Positions 1 to 11,760 of a stretch of 64,000 nucleotides of DNA are shown piece by piece (the stretch's first letter is position 1; every line of letters starts with the position of its first letter). Source of the DNA: Nectonema munidae (taxonomy: Eukaryota > Nematomorpha > Nectonematoida > Nectonematidae). A program made the position numbers and the translations under genes. The stretch spans positions 1,736,001 through 1,800,000 of the forward strand of contig JAUIRK010000903.1 of the NCBI GenBank assembly GCA_030549495.1, written 5' to 3'. Below the pieces are notes generated by a model that was not told where the DNA came from, searched no databases, and worked only from the letters and a program-made list of their open reading frames with translations.

Positions 1-464
1 TTAATTAAAAAATTTTTAATTAAAGATATGGTGGTTCGCTTGTAAGGTTAGTATTTTTACCCCTTTCAGGAACAATGGAGGTCCCAAAAGTTGACCTCTT
101 AAAACAACCCATTGAAAAAGAACTCTTGACTGAACCTAATATAGGGCTAATTCGGCAAAACAGCTAATCTGGAACCCCCTAAGTCTAAATCTACAACATA
201 CGCCTCATATCAATTATAGTTAACCCGTTAACGACCAGAATAATCAGACGATATCTAATGTAAAGCAGAAGATATGTATTAAAAACATTGATACACGCAG
301 ACGATTTTATTTTTGTAAAGTCGACATATGTCGACTGTGGTCGATAAACGGTTAAGATAAACATAAACTATTTTATTGCCGCACTAAATATTTTCAGGTA
401 TACTCGTTCCATGCTGCACTCTAGTGAGTGAAGTGACGGAGACACAGCAAATCAGTGCTTAAGC

Positions 465-496
<32 letters not shown>

Positions 497-695
497 GTAT
501 AGTGGGGACTCACTGTTCATTCAATACATACCTTTTTTATACTGCTAATTAATGCCTAAGATATAACTAAATATCAGGATAAATAAACATATATATAGAT
601 ATAACTAATATAAAATTTAATTTCTATTTTTGTATCTGTTTATTCCTAAATACACATGTAAATATCTACCAAAAACTTTTTTTTAAATAATTTAG
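1..695. other. Non-coding stretch before the fucosyltransferase exon
   Basis: No supported coding region. Because the exon at 696 starts with an acceptor, this is probably the last intron of that gene. The only distinct structure is an ATT microsatellite at 466-495. Earlier exons would lie left of the window. Confidence 0.6.
466..495. repeat. (ATT)n microsatellite, about 10 units
   Basis: Uninterrupted TAT/ATT trinucleotide run read directly from the sequence. Confidence 0.95.
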
Positions 696-1249
696 AACGG
701 CTGGAAAATCTCAAAAGACAACGATTATTGAAGATTGATATTTTTGGAGCTTGCGGAGCTGATAGTAAGTGTGCAATGAGGGATGAAATTTGTGAGTACA
801 ATTTTGTCAAGGATTTCCACTTTTACTTTGCATGGGAAAATAGTGACTGTAAGGAATATATAACGGAAAAATTTTGGCGCGCTTTATTGTCGTGTTCGGT
901 GCCTGTTGTCTCTGGCGCGCGCTTATTGGATTACGCATTACAAGCACCCCCAAACTCATTCATCCATACCGCATCCTTCAAAGACGATAGGGAAATGGCG
1001 AAGTACCTCAAGTATTTAACGAAGAACCGAACGGAATACCTTAAGTACCATGCATGGCGTCAACACTACAGCGTTGCTTACACTCACCTAGAAGATGCTT
1101 TCTGCGCTGTTTGTGATGCGTTGTGGAATGAAAATGAAGGTAATCTCAATCAAATCAGACAAAAAAGCATGAAACTATCCAATTGGCTAGATTATCGCAG
1201 TGAATGCGTTAACTTTGTTCACTCAAATAAATTTAACTCAATTACTTGA
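696..1249 (+). CDS. Alpha-1,3-fucosyltransferase (GT10), last exon
   Basis: The exon encodes the C-terminal half of a family GT10 fucosyltransferase, a Golgi type II membrane enzyme that moves fucose from GDP-fucose to N-acetylglucosamine-containing glycans. The diagnostic block is FYFAWENSDCKEYITEKFW, about 45 codons in, matching the GT10 C-terminal motif with its ENS..DY(V/I)TEK core (nucleotide-sugar site), followed by a VPVV strand. Further on, a KYLxYLxKNxTEY segment matches the family's YLxYLDKN region. The reading frame continues upstream of the first possible start codon to a good acceptor (pyrimidine-rich tract ending ttag at 695). The exon therefore starts at 696 with two bases of a split codon. 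The stop is TGA at 1247-1249, with a polyadenylation signal about 80 nt later. N-terminal exons (transmembrane anchor, stem) are outside the window. The particular fucosyltransferase type cannot be settled. Confidence 0.9.
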
Positions 1250-1329
1250 AAAACTCTAATCTCTACTTTCGTACAAACACAGGATAACAGTACCAAGAAA
1301 AGAGCAAGTGCTCTTCTAAGTCAATATTA

Positions 1330-1335
1330 AATAAA
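1330..1335 (+). promoter_or_regulatory. AATAAA polyadenylation signal of the fucosyltransferase gene
   Basis: Canonical AATAAA 80 nt after the TGA stop, in a T-rich 3' flank. Confidence 0.6.
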
Positions 1336-2858
1336 AGAGCCTTTCCAAAATGTAAGATTCATTTGTTTGTTCTCTATCGTATCAGGACAATTAACCTTTT
1401 TTTGTTCATTACTGATTTTTTGTATTATATTTTACGTAACTAAAAAACCTGAAATAAATGAACCTTGAGATAACATTTTTTATTAAATGAATTTTTAATG
1501 AACAATAATAATCAATATATTTATAAGATTATTTTTAAGTTTAGCTGATTTTTAACAAAATACACCAATAACATAACAATCTGTGTGAGGTGACGAGGAG
1601 AGAGAGAGATTTTTTGCGAGAATAAGCATTAGTTTACTTTGCCAATTCCTAAGTCGATTTCCAAAGCACTAATTTCACTTGACTCAAAACTCGTTTTCAT
1701 GACGAGATCCTCACACTGTTTGGAGAGTTTATGCCATTTAACTGTCAAACCTCTTGATATTTACATACATTTTGTATCTCGTTATTCCTGCTACATCCAA
1801 TTTATCATGAAGCTAACCAAGAAAATAAAGACACATCTTTTTTATTCATTATAATCGAGAATACAAGCTAAACGCTTGTATTATAAACAAAGTTTGATAC
1901 ACCACCTCGTGTAAAATTTTATTCTCCAATTGCCTTATAAGTATCAGAAAAATTAAATCCACTTTTCTTCAATTTTCCATTAACACCAGCATCTTTGATG
2001 AATCTTATGCACTTGCCTCGAGCTTGTATATACGCTTTAGAAAATAAGTTTCATTTTTCTTTCATAATATGGTGTTAAGAATTAACTGTTTCACCGAAAA
2101 TTAATTTTTTTGTTCATAGGTTTTTCAGAACATGGGGAAGAGGCTATCTTAGCGGACGATTTTTTTGTACAGATCTTGCCAAAATTTGATAAACTGTGTA
2201 TTTTTGATTTTGTAGAATACAAAAAATTTCTTTAAAATATTTTAAACTTTATTTTACTAAAGAAATATTTATAAAATGGAAGATTTTTGAACAAATCTGA
2301 GGATTCATTTAATGAAAATTATAAGGGATTAAACAATAACTTCTTAACCTTCAAATTTGCGATACTTTTAATTATTCTGAAACTCTTTTTTATGTTTTTT
2401 AAAACTTAATAAAATACAATCCTTCAAAATGATGGTTTTATGCTTCTTGCATAAAATAAAAGTTTTTCTTGTTTCAATCGTGGATATATGGGGCAAAAGA
2501 TGTAACACTAATATCATTTTAAAAATTTTTCTTAAGTATTTCTCCGCCGTTTGAAAATAGAAATATCTAAAAGGTATATTTTTTATGTTTGAGAATAATA
2601 ATTTATCCTCACTTCAATCAAAGGGTGCTAATGGTCTTAAAATCACCTTTTTAAATTGATAATAATTTTTGACATATGTGTAAGATTAAACACATGGCGT
2701 TTTTTAAAATCTTAAATAATTTCCATTCTCAGTTTTGTAAATAAGCACAAAGCCATGTGGCGCATCTTTTTGAATAATTTAGTTAAATTGGCGATACCTC
2801 TTGTTGAACTTGGGTGTGGTGATTCAAGTTATGTAATAAAAAATAAAGTAAAATTATT
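1336..2858. other. Intergenic, nothing recognised
   Basis: AT-rich sequence with short open frames only (the 71-codon frame at 1639-1854 has no recognisable motif). No RNA gene or element end seen. Confidence 0.6.
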
Positions 2859-3500
2859 GGGGGGGGGGGGGGGGGATTTTTTTTTTAATTTTCAAAATTT
2901 CTTGTCTGGAAATAACTATTGAAAAAAATTTCTTGACTTAAAAAAATTTCAAATGTTACAAACGTACTGATAAAGATTAAGTGACCTTTGGTGAAAAATT
3001 TTTTAAACGCGAGTCTGACAATATTCATCGATATAAAATTGTAACGATTGAAAACTATTTTTCTCTCATTTAAAAACAAATTTTAATTTTTGCAAAATGT
3101 TTGGTGTATTGATGAAACTAAATTTTTACTAAGAATCTCTGTGATTAATTTGAATAGCTGAACTTTGGTATCATGAAAAAAGGTTCTAAAAATATTGAAC
3201 TTATATTCTGCTAAAACTAGTTTCTAATTAGATAAAATAGAATTATTTTTAATTATTAACTCTAAATACAAATTAGAGAGAAGAGAGCTGAATGAGGTAG
3301 GAGTTAAACAAGAGAAGAGAGATTTAATGAGAGAAGAGAACTTGAGTGATTGAGTTTTAGCAGAGAAAGAGAAACACAGAAGGGGACAGAAAGAGAATCA
3401 CTGTGAAAGAAGATGAGAAAATCTAGTGGACAATCAACATGTGTTTGCTCAAAAATACTACAAGGAGATTGTGATAACCATTGCTTACTTATTGTGTGCA
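2859..3500 (-). repeat. Dispersed repeat, copy C of the CAGGGGCGCACATCC family
   Basis: Read on the minus strand, this segment aligns in blocks with 58840-59370: the GA/CT-rich block (3270-3350 against about 58890-58960) and the block around 2930-3070 (against 59190-59350). A run of 17 G at 2859-2875, followed by aataatt on the other strand, matches the poly-C plus aataatt found at both ends of the copy at 58814-61709. It contains about 180 bp (3073-3255) absent from the other copy, and it lacks the hAT MITE that the other copy carries. Confidence 0.65.
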
Positions 3501-3633
3501 TATTGAAACAATGGATTATTATTATTATATAGCTCTCAGATCGTTTGTAAAATATTTTTGATAGGAATTTCAGAGTAGCTTGGAAACTCGAAAGTCTGCA
3601 TTCCCTCTTTTATTCTCCTATCTTACTTTATCG

Positions 3634-3663
3634 TGTATTCGAATGAGCATTACATCCTATAAT
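3634..3663. repeat. 30-bp exact repeat, copy 1 (partner 9019-9048)
   Basis: Identical 30-mer, beginning tgtattcgaatgagcattac, at both places in direct orientation and flanked by loosely similar sequence. Probably the end of a dispersed repeat family. Confidence 0.8.
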
Positions 3664-4258
3664 ACGTTCACCATACATGCTTTATAAACAAGTTGCAATT
3701 CTTACTTATAGAAAATTATTGGGAGGAGGGGAGGGAGGGGGCGAAGGTCATTTACGCCCCCTGAAAATGCATTGGCTGGAATTCCTACTAAAACAGATAT
3801 GTTTGTGTCTTGTTCTGCTGAAAAGGCAAGTCTTACGCTCCTCATCATCCGAGTGTTCTCGTTTAAAGGAATTGAAAAAGGATTGAAAATTTTCATGAAT
3901 TGTGACTCGTCCCTTTATAAGTACATGCACTGTCTCTGCAAGTCTCTTCATTTCATACTTAAAAGAAACGCTTATTTTTTCATTCTTACCATATTGTTTT
4001 CTATTCATCGGAGAGATAGAGTGTTGGTGAAGATAAGTCACTTCTAAAAGTATAGATTTATTTATTAAGACTGACAAAAAATCTGAAAATAAGGAAAATT
4101 TAATTAAAGCTAATGCACTCTTTTCTTATATTTCGTGGCAAAGTTAACGTTTTCGGTTACAATTTTTTTTAATTTTTATTTGTCCGCATCGAAGGGAAGA
4201 ATAATCTTTCATAACTGGACAGGTGGTAGGGATAGTCACAATCGGGTTTCGAACTGTC

Positions 4259-4374
4259 TAATTTCAAATTTATCTTTTTTAAGTTCTAAATAGTCTTTTT
4301 AAGTCCTAATTTTATTTTGTATTTTAGAAAGAGCGTTTAATTTTGGAACTTAAAAAAGACAAATTAAATTGAAA
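4259..4374. repeat. Imperfect palindrome (MITE-like)
   Basis: Arms 4259-4287 and 4345-4373 are imperfect inverted repeats around ttttttaagttc, with a loop of about 57 bp. No target-site duplication identified. Confidence 0.4.
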
Positions 4375-5129
4375 AAATAGAACTTAGAAGTAAAAATTGT
4401 ATATATTCTTATAATTACCGAGTGTATTTTTTTCTTTTCTATGCAAATAAATCTTAAAAAGTCCTAATTTGTCAGCAAGACAAGTAATCTATGAAAATAA
4501 TTAATCATGAAATTTTTCAATAAATACAAAAAAACTGAAAAGTTGTATTGCAGCTAAAAAAACGAGCTTTGATGAAGGTTCTTGAGAAAAGGTAATTTAG
4601 AGTATGTCTGATAGACTGAAAGCTTTTCAACGATGAAACAAAATTGAGTTTTGTTCTTATGGATGCAAATTTGTTATAAGACCAAAAGGAATGAGGCATA
4701 ACGAACGTTATTTCAAAAACATCTCCAGAGCTTCCGTGTCAGCTTAATTATAATAAATTTAGATATAGATTTGGTGCTGAAGGCGACCCATTACTTGACA
4801 ACATACTTTTAACAAAAAGTAAATAATTATTTCAAATAAATTTTCACGGATCTTTACAAATTTTTAATATCTGTGATAATTTATATAACATTTTACATGG
4901 ATACCAACATGACCTTTGAGTCACATAGTTATAGTTTATTTATGACACCTTCTGCACTCCAGTCTTTTTTCATTTCCCAATAGCAACAGAAACAAGATTT
5001 TATTGTGGATGATATAATTGACAAAACAGTCAACATGGACTGCATCCAACTTTGCATAACGCACAAGGTTTCAGTCAAATTGTGTCACTTCAAGCGCTTT
5101 TTGTTTTCGATCGAGCAAACAAAATGTTT

Positions 5130-5499
5130 TTAATTTGAACTCTTGTTGTCATACGTCCAACATCTTTTTCAACTATAGTTTGTTAAAGCTCAAAGATTTA
5201 TACTTTTACAGGGTATTCATTTTTTTTGTAAATTTTTTAACAATACTTTACCTTCCTTGTTCAACTCCTGGTTTAAGTTTAATTATGAAATTGAAAATGC
5301 TTCGCACAGATACATCAATCGTTTATATGTTCCAAGATACCATCTTAAATTGTGTAAAAGTAGCCTGAAATATACAACCATTTCATTATGGAATAACTTG
5401 CTCTATAATTCTTGTGGTATAATCAATACTGAAAGCATATTCAAATTTCATTTCAAAAAGTACCTCGTATCTCACTATAACTTTTTGTTGTCAGACTAA
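5130..5499 (+). mobile_element. LINE 3' end (Jockey/CR1-like ORF2 tail)
   Basis: The translation shows the C-terminal tail typical of non-LTR retrotransposon polymerase proteins: an LLKLKDLY segment, then RLYVPRYHLKLCKSSLKY, then SLWNNL and a FKFHFKKYLVSHY end, matching the family's R..(L)YxPR...K.SL.YxG..LWN.LP...FKK.LK..L pattern. The first part and the last part lie in different frames, so it is a dead copy. The endonuclease and the polymerase core are absent. The stop at 5497-5499 is the natural protein end. Confidence 0.7.
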
Positions 5500-5848
5500 C
5501 AATTGTTTCTCATGCCATCGTTCTTGATAATACGAACTTCTTGTCATCAATATTTTTTGTTCTTTTTTTTGCATCGTTTTCTGCTTTATGTCTCTTGTCA
5601 TTATTGAAACTCTTGTACATGTGAAATTTTTTCTGTCTTTATATTTTGAAGCGGTCTCTGACCTTTAGCTACATATATTTATTTTCCACCATGTTTAATT
5701 TAACACTTGAATTATGATAATTCTTTTTTTTAGTTTTTTCAAGTTATTTTTTTTTTGTTTTATACAATAAATTTTTTTCTTCTTTCTTCTTCTAAAACTA
5801 ATTCTAACTATACTAAATGTTTATTCTAAAATCTATTCTAAATGTTTA

Positions 5849-5945
5849 TTCGGTCAAATGTCCGTTTGGTGAAATGTCGGTTCGGTCAAATGTCTGTTCG
5901 GCTAAATGTCCATTCGGTCAAATGTCTGTCGGCCAAATGTCCGAA
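5849..5945. repeat. Tandem array of about 17-bp TTCGGTCAAATGTCCG units
   Basis: Six diverged units of the form (t)tcggtcaaatgtccg(t). The unit resembles the arrays at 50195-50308 and 59680-59861. No inverted partner array was found nearby. Confidence 0.8.
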
Positions 5946-7631
5946 CACGCTCTCTACCATACATTTGAATTCATAAAGTGATTTCAATTTTACCTTCTTG
6001 ATGAGTGCAGAATCCAAAGATGAAGACAACCAAATGAAAAGATAAAAGAAGATGCATAAATGTGAGCCTGTAGATGACTCGCTTTATGACTGCTAAACAT
6101 GAAACGCTGTTGTTACAAATACCTCCTCTTCGTTTAAATAAGGTAACGACAAAAGCAAGAAATCTCATCTCTAAATTCAGTAACTATTGCATCAGTCACC
6201 AGTGTTTGCTTAAGAGAAGTAAATCAGACATAAAAAAATATGGTCGAAATTTCGTCAAGTCATTGCTTAAACTAAAGCATCGGAGCCAGGAAAGAAGGCC
6301 GGTTAAGATCGTTTCTTGAAATATAGTATATTAGGGATGTCCAATAACTATGAATAAAAAAATATTTTTTTGCAAAATTTTTTAGTTTTAAATATTTTCA
6401 TTATATTTTGGGGAAAAATTATATTATACATATATAACAAAGCAATAAAAATGTATACCCCGTGTCACATGATTTAAAATTTAAGCAGATAATATCGCAA
6501 GAATATTAATAACAACTTCATCCGTTATTTAATCTATAGAAGCATAGTTGTTTATCTTTTAGAACAATTTAGTGCTAGTTCTAAATGAACTATTTAGAAT
6601 AGTGGTTCCCAACCATTTTATGCTGGTGATCCCATACATTGATTTAATTTGTTGGCCCAGTCGTAAATAAACTGTAATTTATTATAGCCTTAAAAAATTT
6701 CCGAATGTGACTCTATAGTTGTTAAATAGTCTTAAAAATTTCCGAAATGCGATGAATCTTAATGTATTTATCTGTAAAATTTAACAGTTTAAAATTTGAC
6801 ATTATGTTGGTGTAGTATAATTTGAACCTTCAAGCATCACTTCACCTTTTCCATTATCAAATCTCCTCTCCACTTATTTTATCACTCGAGCTTAATTGTA
6901 AAAACCTTGCCATTAACTTCAATTATACAAATCATGTTAATATATATTGCACTCATTTTCTATCTGTTTATTCACCTTGTTGTCCTGTTCGTTGTTGCTT
7001 CTTTTCTCACTCCTGATGTTAGTAAGACATTTCACTTCTTTCTTTTGCACTTTTATACCAACTACATTTCAGGGTGTTAAATAAAGAGTTTATTTTGTAT
7101 CGCTTTTATCACAACTGTGGGCGTAAAAAATATTTTTAAATTTTCCATAATAAAAAAAATTATATTTTAAATATAATAAACTTTTCAATGTGATGGTTGA
7201 TACTGCATTTTACCGAGGTAGTAACTATAATATGTATTTGAAATGATGATATATTAAACAAACCTGTCCATGATTGATTAATTATACCTCATCGATCATT
7301 ATATTTCAACCAATCCAAATGCCCCCAACGACACAGAGACAGAAGTTAGGCTATATTATAATGTAGAAGAGGCATCTTATATTTAACTTCATATAAGAAT
7401 AAATAAGCTAGAGTATTATGTGTTTGAAAAGTGGTAATTATTTTATAGATGATATAAAATTAAAGGAGACATCTTCAATGTTTTACTCCAAAAGCACAAA
7501 GTGTATTGATTCTTTTGCCATATGCCTTGTGGACTCTAAACGCATATTTAAATATGTATTATTCATTGAAATAACACGATTTATTGTCAATGACCTTGAC
7601 ATAAAGAAAAAAAGGCATAATACTATGAGTA
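5946..7631. other. Intergenic, one hAT-like end only
   Basis: No supported gene. At about 6604 the sequence gtggttcccaaccatttt resembles the CAGTGGTTCTCAACC terminal inverted repeat of many hAT elements, but no matching right end was found. An 81-codon frame at 6074-6319 is not recognised. Confidence 0.5.
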
Positions 7632-7637
7632 TTTATT
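7632..7637 (-). promoter_or_regulatory. AATAAA polyadenylation signal of the 7TM receptor gene
   Basis: TTTATT on the plus strand is AATAAA on the minus strand, 52 nt beyond the receptor stop codon. Confidence 0.6.
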
Positions 7638-7689
7638 TGAAGAACATTGCATGGGACAAACAGTGTGAAACACAGACAAAAAGTATGGT

Positions 7690-8550
7690 TTATCTTCTAC
7701 GGAAAACATTTTTCTTGATTTCCAAAAGGTATCTAGCGTACTTGTCATAAGAACAGAAGAGACAAATGGTGGAAAATAAATAGGCTAAGTTTTCTATCAA
7801 TGTAACCTTTGTGCTCAGAGTATTCAATACGCGAACATCGAAGTACTTGAGCAAGTAAATCAAGATGTATGGAAAAAAGCAAAAGATCACGGAAAAAGTT
7901 AAGCAAAGTTCGATATAGAAGCCGCGAATCAGGCGTTTCGTCTTGTAGGTGCTAGTACTCGCTCGTATGCAATTATTTTTTCGATTTAGGGTAATTTTTC
8001 TCACCGATAAGATATTGAATATGAAGAAAACACATATGGGAATGATAAATTGGATGATGGATCGGTATAAAGCTAACTTGTTGAAATTGTAAGGATTCAC
8101 GCATTCTTTGGCGTAGGGAGGCTGAAACACAACGTTTTTCAGCATGAATGGCGAAAACCAGAGAAGCACATTGAGAGCGATGTTGAGGAGCATTTGAATA
8201 AACACGATCCTCCATCGATATATCCTAGAGAAGAAGGCCGGGTTGAAGTTGATGATGAAGTTGCTGATGGAAATAGCCAGAATGATGTAGAGTTTGATCG
8301 TGGTGAGGGATTGATCTGCGAAGTAGCAGGCTATGCAGAAAGCAGGACTCATGTTCTTCACAGGGCGTCGCGTGTAAAAGCACAAGAGCGAGTTCAAAAA
8401 GGACAGCACGTTGGCGCCAAAGAATTGCGAGAGGAGAAAGCAGAAGGGATTTTGCAGCCTGGAAGCGTAAAATGGTAGGGACGTGATGACGCCATTCAGA
8501 ATGATGTTAGTGACTAACAGCGCGTTACGAATGCCAGTTGCGAAAGTCAT
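7690..8550 (-). CDS. Divergent seven-transmembrane (class A-like) receptor
   Basis: A 286-aa frame from the ATG at 8550; the frame stays open back to 8637, so an upstream exon or a slightly longer start is possible. Seven hydrophobic helices are visible, starting with GIRNALLVTNIILNGVI (TM1) and LSQFFGANVLSFLNSLLCFY (TM2). TM3 is around TTIKLYIILAISISNFII, TM5 FIIPICVFFIFNIL, TM6 LTFSVIFCFFPYILIYLL and TM7 NLAYLFSTICLFCSYDKYAR. Cysteines just before TM3 and in the second outer loop (KECVNP) could form the usual class A disulphide. TM6 has a CFFPY core like the CWxP motif without its tryptophan. The DRY motif after TM3 reads NFN, and NPxxY in TM7 is replaced by CSYDKY. The short basic tail and the downstream AATAAA suggest a real, expressed gene. 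Ligand unknown; a chemoreceptor- or peptide-receptor-like role is only a guess. Confidence 0.65.
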   Translation of the reverse strand: MTFATGIRNALLVTNIILNGVITSLPFYASRLQNPFCFLLSQFFGANVLSFLNSLLCFYTRRPVKNMSPAFCIACYFADQSLTTIKLYIILAISISNFIINFNPAFFSRIYRWRIVFIQMLLNIALNVLLWFSPFMLKNVVFQPPYAKECVNPYNFNKLALYRSIIQFIIPICVFFIFNILSVRKITLNRKNNCIRASTSTYKTKRLIRGFYIELCLTFSVIFCFFPYILIYLLKYFDVRVLNTLSTKVTLIENLAYLFSTICLFCSYDKYARYLLEIKKNVFRRR

Positions 8551-9689
8551 CGGCCCTGCACTCTCAGAATAAAGATCAGGTTCTTCAGCCAACTTTAAGA
8601 AGAAATAATTCCACCCTGCCACGAAAGATTTATTCCTTCATGTACCTTGCTAAATTATTTATGAGCGATTAAGAGGCAAACAAAATGAATCTACCTGAAG
8701 TTCGGAGTGAGAATTAATAATTAATCTGGACAATCTTTCAATTCACATATCTATATTAAATTTTGAGGAAAAAATCAATTTTGTGTATTTGCATCTGAAT
8801 ACAATTCAATTTTCTATTACATACAAGCAGGAAGCGATCACAACAAGTTTTGATGTAAATGATTTAAAAATGCTTCGTAAGAAACAGATGTCTTCATCCC
8901 ACTTTAATTGAGGAATAGTGGTGAAAAGGATGCGAGTAAAATGATGTTCTTTTTAGAGAAGTTAATCATAAAGAATTGTCCTTATTTTGGATATGTACGC
9001 AAAAAAATAACATTATCATGTATTCGAATGAGCATTACATCCTATAATGAGATCATCATGCGGTCATTTCTGACTTAATGTTTAATGTTACCCATCTGTT
9101 TCAATATATATATTTTTTGTTGTAATCTGTTACATATTCTTAATAAATATCTTCTTCTTCTTCTTAATCTTGATAATTCAATAAAAAGTTATGCTTGGAT
9201 TCTCCTAGAAAATGCCAAAATCCACAAGACTAGAGAAGTAAAAGAAATTTCTCGACAGAATGAAAAGAATTCCATAAGAATAACTATGTCTTTTTCATCT
9301 ACAATCAGAGAAGGTGTTGATTCTATTTCTACGTTTCACCGTACAAATTATTATAGACATATGCTGAACAACATCAATATAGCTTCAACTGGACAATTAT
9401 ATAGTCCAAATGTTTATTCATGATTAATATTTTTACCCAAATAAAGTTATTCTTTTTTACTAAAAATATTTCTTTTTAATTTTATCTGTTAAATTAATTT
9501 TTTTACTCAATTTTATATGCTTTCCAAAGTTTGTAACTTATTCTTTGAATGGGCTAGTTTGAAATATTTATAAAAAAAATTCAAAAAAATCTAAATAAAA
9601 AAGATTTAAACTAAAATCTAAATAAAAAAGTTAACAACAGAGCTTTTTTCCAATGTACTTGTGATCATTTTTATCAAGTTCTAACTCTC
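8551..9689. other. Intergenic between receptor and transposon cluster
   Basis: Contains the second copy of the 30-bp repeat (9019-9048) and a short CTT run near 9150. The 112-codon frame at 9085-9423 has no motif I recognise and is probably chance. No promoter element could be assigned to the receptor. Confidence 0.5.
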
Positions 9690-10995
9690 AAGGATGTTCT
9701 TCATTTTTTGGAAGAGAATGAAAGTGTTGATCCCAAACTTGTAATTCTTCCTCCAGAATGTAATGATGGACAAGTAACTGATGTTGAAGAAGAAGAAAAC
9801 TATTTCAGTTTTGAAAAACTCCTCAACGATGTATCGGGATCTTTGGAAATCTGCGCCCAGGAAGAGACTGAAGAAATTCAGCCATTCATCAAAAAACTTA
9901 AAAAAGAGTTTCCAAAGTGGGGGAAAAAGAATATGATTCCCTTGAAAAATCAAGAATTATTACCCATTGCTGCAAAATTTCCTGAATTGATAAACTCTAA
10001 GCCAATTTTTTTATTTCAAAAAGTCTTCAATGATGAAATTGTGGACTTGATTGTAACAGAAACTAACAGGTATTCCGCACAAAAAATAGAAGTCTAAACC
10101 TTGATAAAGTGGAGCTGGAAAAGTTTCTTGGAATTCTTCTTACATCCGGTTATAATTCACGACCAAGGCAAAGAATGTATTGGCAAAAAGATGATGATAC
10201 CGTTTGTAAGGTTATTGCCAGTTAAGTGTCAAGGAAGCGATGTGAAGATATAAAATCGTGTTTGCATTTTTGCAACAATGATATTTTGAAAAAAAAGACA
10301 AATTATCCAAAATAAGACCCCTTCAAAACCTCCTGAATACAACCTTGAAACAGTTAGGATTTTTTGCCGAAAAACTTTCGATTGATGAACAGATGGTTCC
10401 TTACTACGGTAGGAATTCATCCAAGGTGTACATGAAAGGTAAGCCAATAAAATTTGGATACAAAAACTGGGTAATGGCTTCGTCTGATGGTTTCCCTTTT
10501 CATTTTATAACATACACTGGCGCTTCAGATCAAGAAGACAAAAATTTGCCTCTTGGTACTACTGAACTTGTTCTGAGATAGTGTCACTTCTTAGTGACGT
10601 TGAAAGTCATTATGCACTTTTCGATATTTTTTACGTCCTACGACCTCTTGAAAGTTTTACGAGAAAAAAGTATAAAAGCGATGGGAACTATCAGAGAAAA
10701 TAGAATGTCAACGTGTCCATTCAACAAAGCTAGCGTAATAAAAAAGAAAAAAGTAGGGGATTTAGTGAAACTTTTTGCGATGGAGAAGTTTCGATTGTTC
10801 AATGGTTGGATAATCAAGTTGTTTATCTAGCTTCTAATTTTTGGAAAGCAGGGAAAGTGGATAAAATAAAGAGGTATAGTCGAAAAGAAAAAAATATATT
10901 TTTGTTTCTCCTGATTGTTTCAGCTTTTATAATTTTGGCATGGTTGGCGTGGACTTCAGGTTTGTAAGTTAGTACCGCCCCAACTTTCACTCAAC
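9690..10995 (+). mobile_element. piggyBac transposase gene, broken (copy 1)
   Basis: Successive frames match PiggyBac/PGBD transposase in order. First comes an acidic N-terminus with an LPP...VTDVEEEE box (9720-9800), then the DDE domain entry IVTETNRYSAQK (about 10060). LSIDEQMVPYYGR (first catalytic Asp, about 10385) runs into YMKGKPIKFGYKNW, then FFTSYDLL...GTIRENR (about 10630-10700). Last are DGEVSIVQWLDNQVVYLASN (about 10780-10840) and YNFGMVGVDF (third Asp region, about 10930). At least five frame changes or deletions separate these blocks, and the second Asp block has lost a few bases. The zinc-ribbon C-terminus appears 1 kb further on (11960-12130), probably displaced by the hAT fragment between. 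TTAA-flanked ends were not identified. Confidence 0.85.
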
Positions 10996-11760
10996 CTTAA
11001 AGCAATCAATCTCCCTTTCATCAATAGGAGAAATGGAATTGGAATCTGAATCACTTCCCTCAAAAAAGTTTTCATCTGATTTTTCTTTATCTGATAAGAC
11101 ATCAAGCAAATTTGTTCGTGCACTTGAGTGTCCGGTTGATTGATAGCACTATTTTTTTTTACCAAAGCTCAAAAACAGCTTCTAGATTTCCATTTGAATA
11201 AATCTGATTTGGAATTGACAGTAGACGTACAGCTAGCAGTTCATCTAGTCTATTAATTTTCAAACATGCACGATGTTTTGATTTAACTTCACATGAAAAT
11301 ACACGCTCAGCTCCAAATAAAGATGCAGGAATACATGTCACTATGTCTATCAAAGTTTTAGTCTTTTCCCATTTATTTTTCTTCGGTCGCGCAAACCTTT
11401 TTTCTTCGGTTATCTTCTCTCTTATAGCATAATTTTCAAGAAAGCCAAAATCTCGGTACAATTTTTTACATATGCTTACTCTATTTTTATCTTTATCGAA
11501 AAAATTGGAACATATCGTTACGACGTTTTTGATTGAAAATTTTACTTCCTTTTTAGGAAATCTTTTACCTTTTATAGGAAGAAGACTAAAATCAAAAGGG
11601 TTAAAAACTGCTGCAGATGAATAAGGTAATCTTTTACAAAGGTGCTCTGAAAAAACTTTTCTCAATTCTTTACCTTTAAAACTTAAGTTTTCACAGAACT
11701 CCAACTTATTACGAGATTTTTCAATTGCTGTAAAGCACCTCCAAACAGTTGTGTCTTCTA
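10995..11760 (-). mobile_element. hAT transposase C-terminus, broken
   Basis: A 181-codon minus-strand frame ends with the hAT dimerisation region CIPASLFGAERVFSCEVKSK followed by RACLKINRLDELLAVRLLSI, matching the iPas..sERvFS...R.rL....l.LlavR pattern. Beyond it, in other frames, is an acidic SDKEKSDENFFEGSDSDSN tail typical of hAT protein ends. The N-terminal zinc finger and the catalytic DDE core are not seen, so only the last third is left. It lies between the body and the zinc-ribbon tail of piggyBac copy 1, consistent with insertion into that element. Confidence 0.75.

Noticed and set aside
4205-4260. Possible tRNA with GGTTTCGAAC box
   Set aside because: Only a B-box-like core; no acceptor or anticodon stem pairs.
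7418-7750. 110-codon plus-strand frame
   Set aside because: Overlaps the 3' end of the receptor on the other strand, covers its polyadenylation signal and matches nothing.
8194-8478. 94-codon plus-strand frame inside the receptor
   Set aside because: Shadow of the receptor coding sequence.
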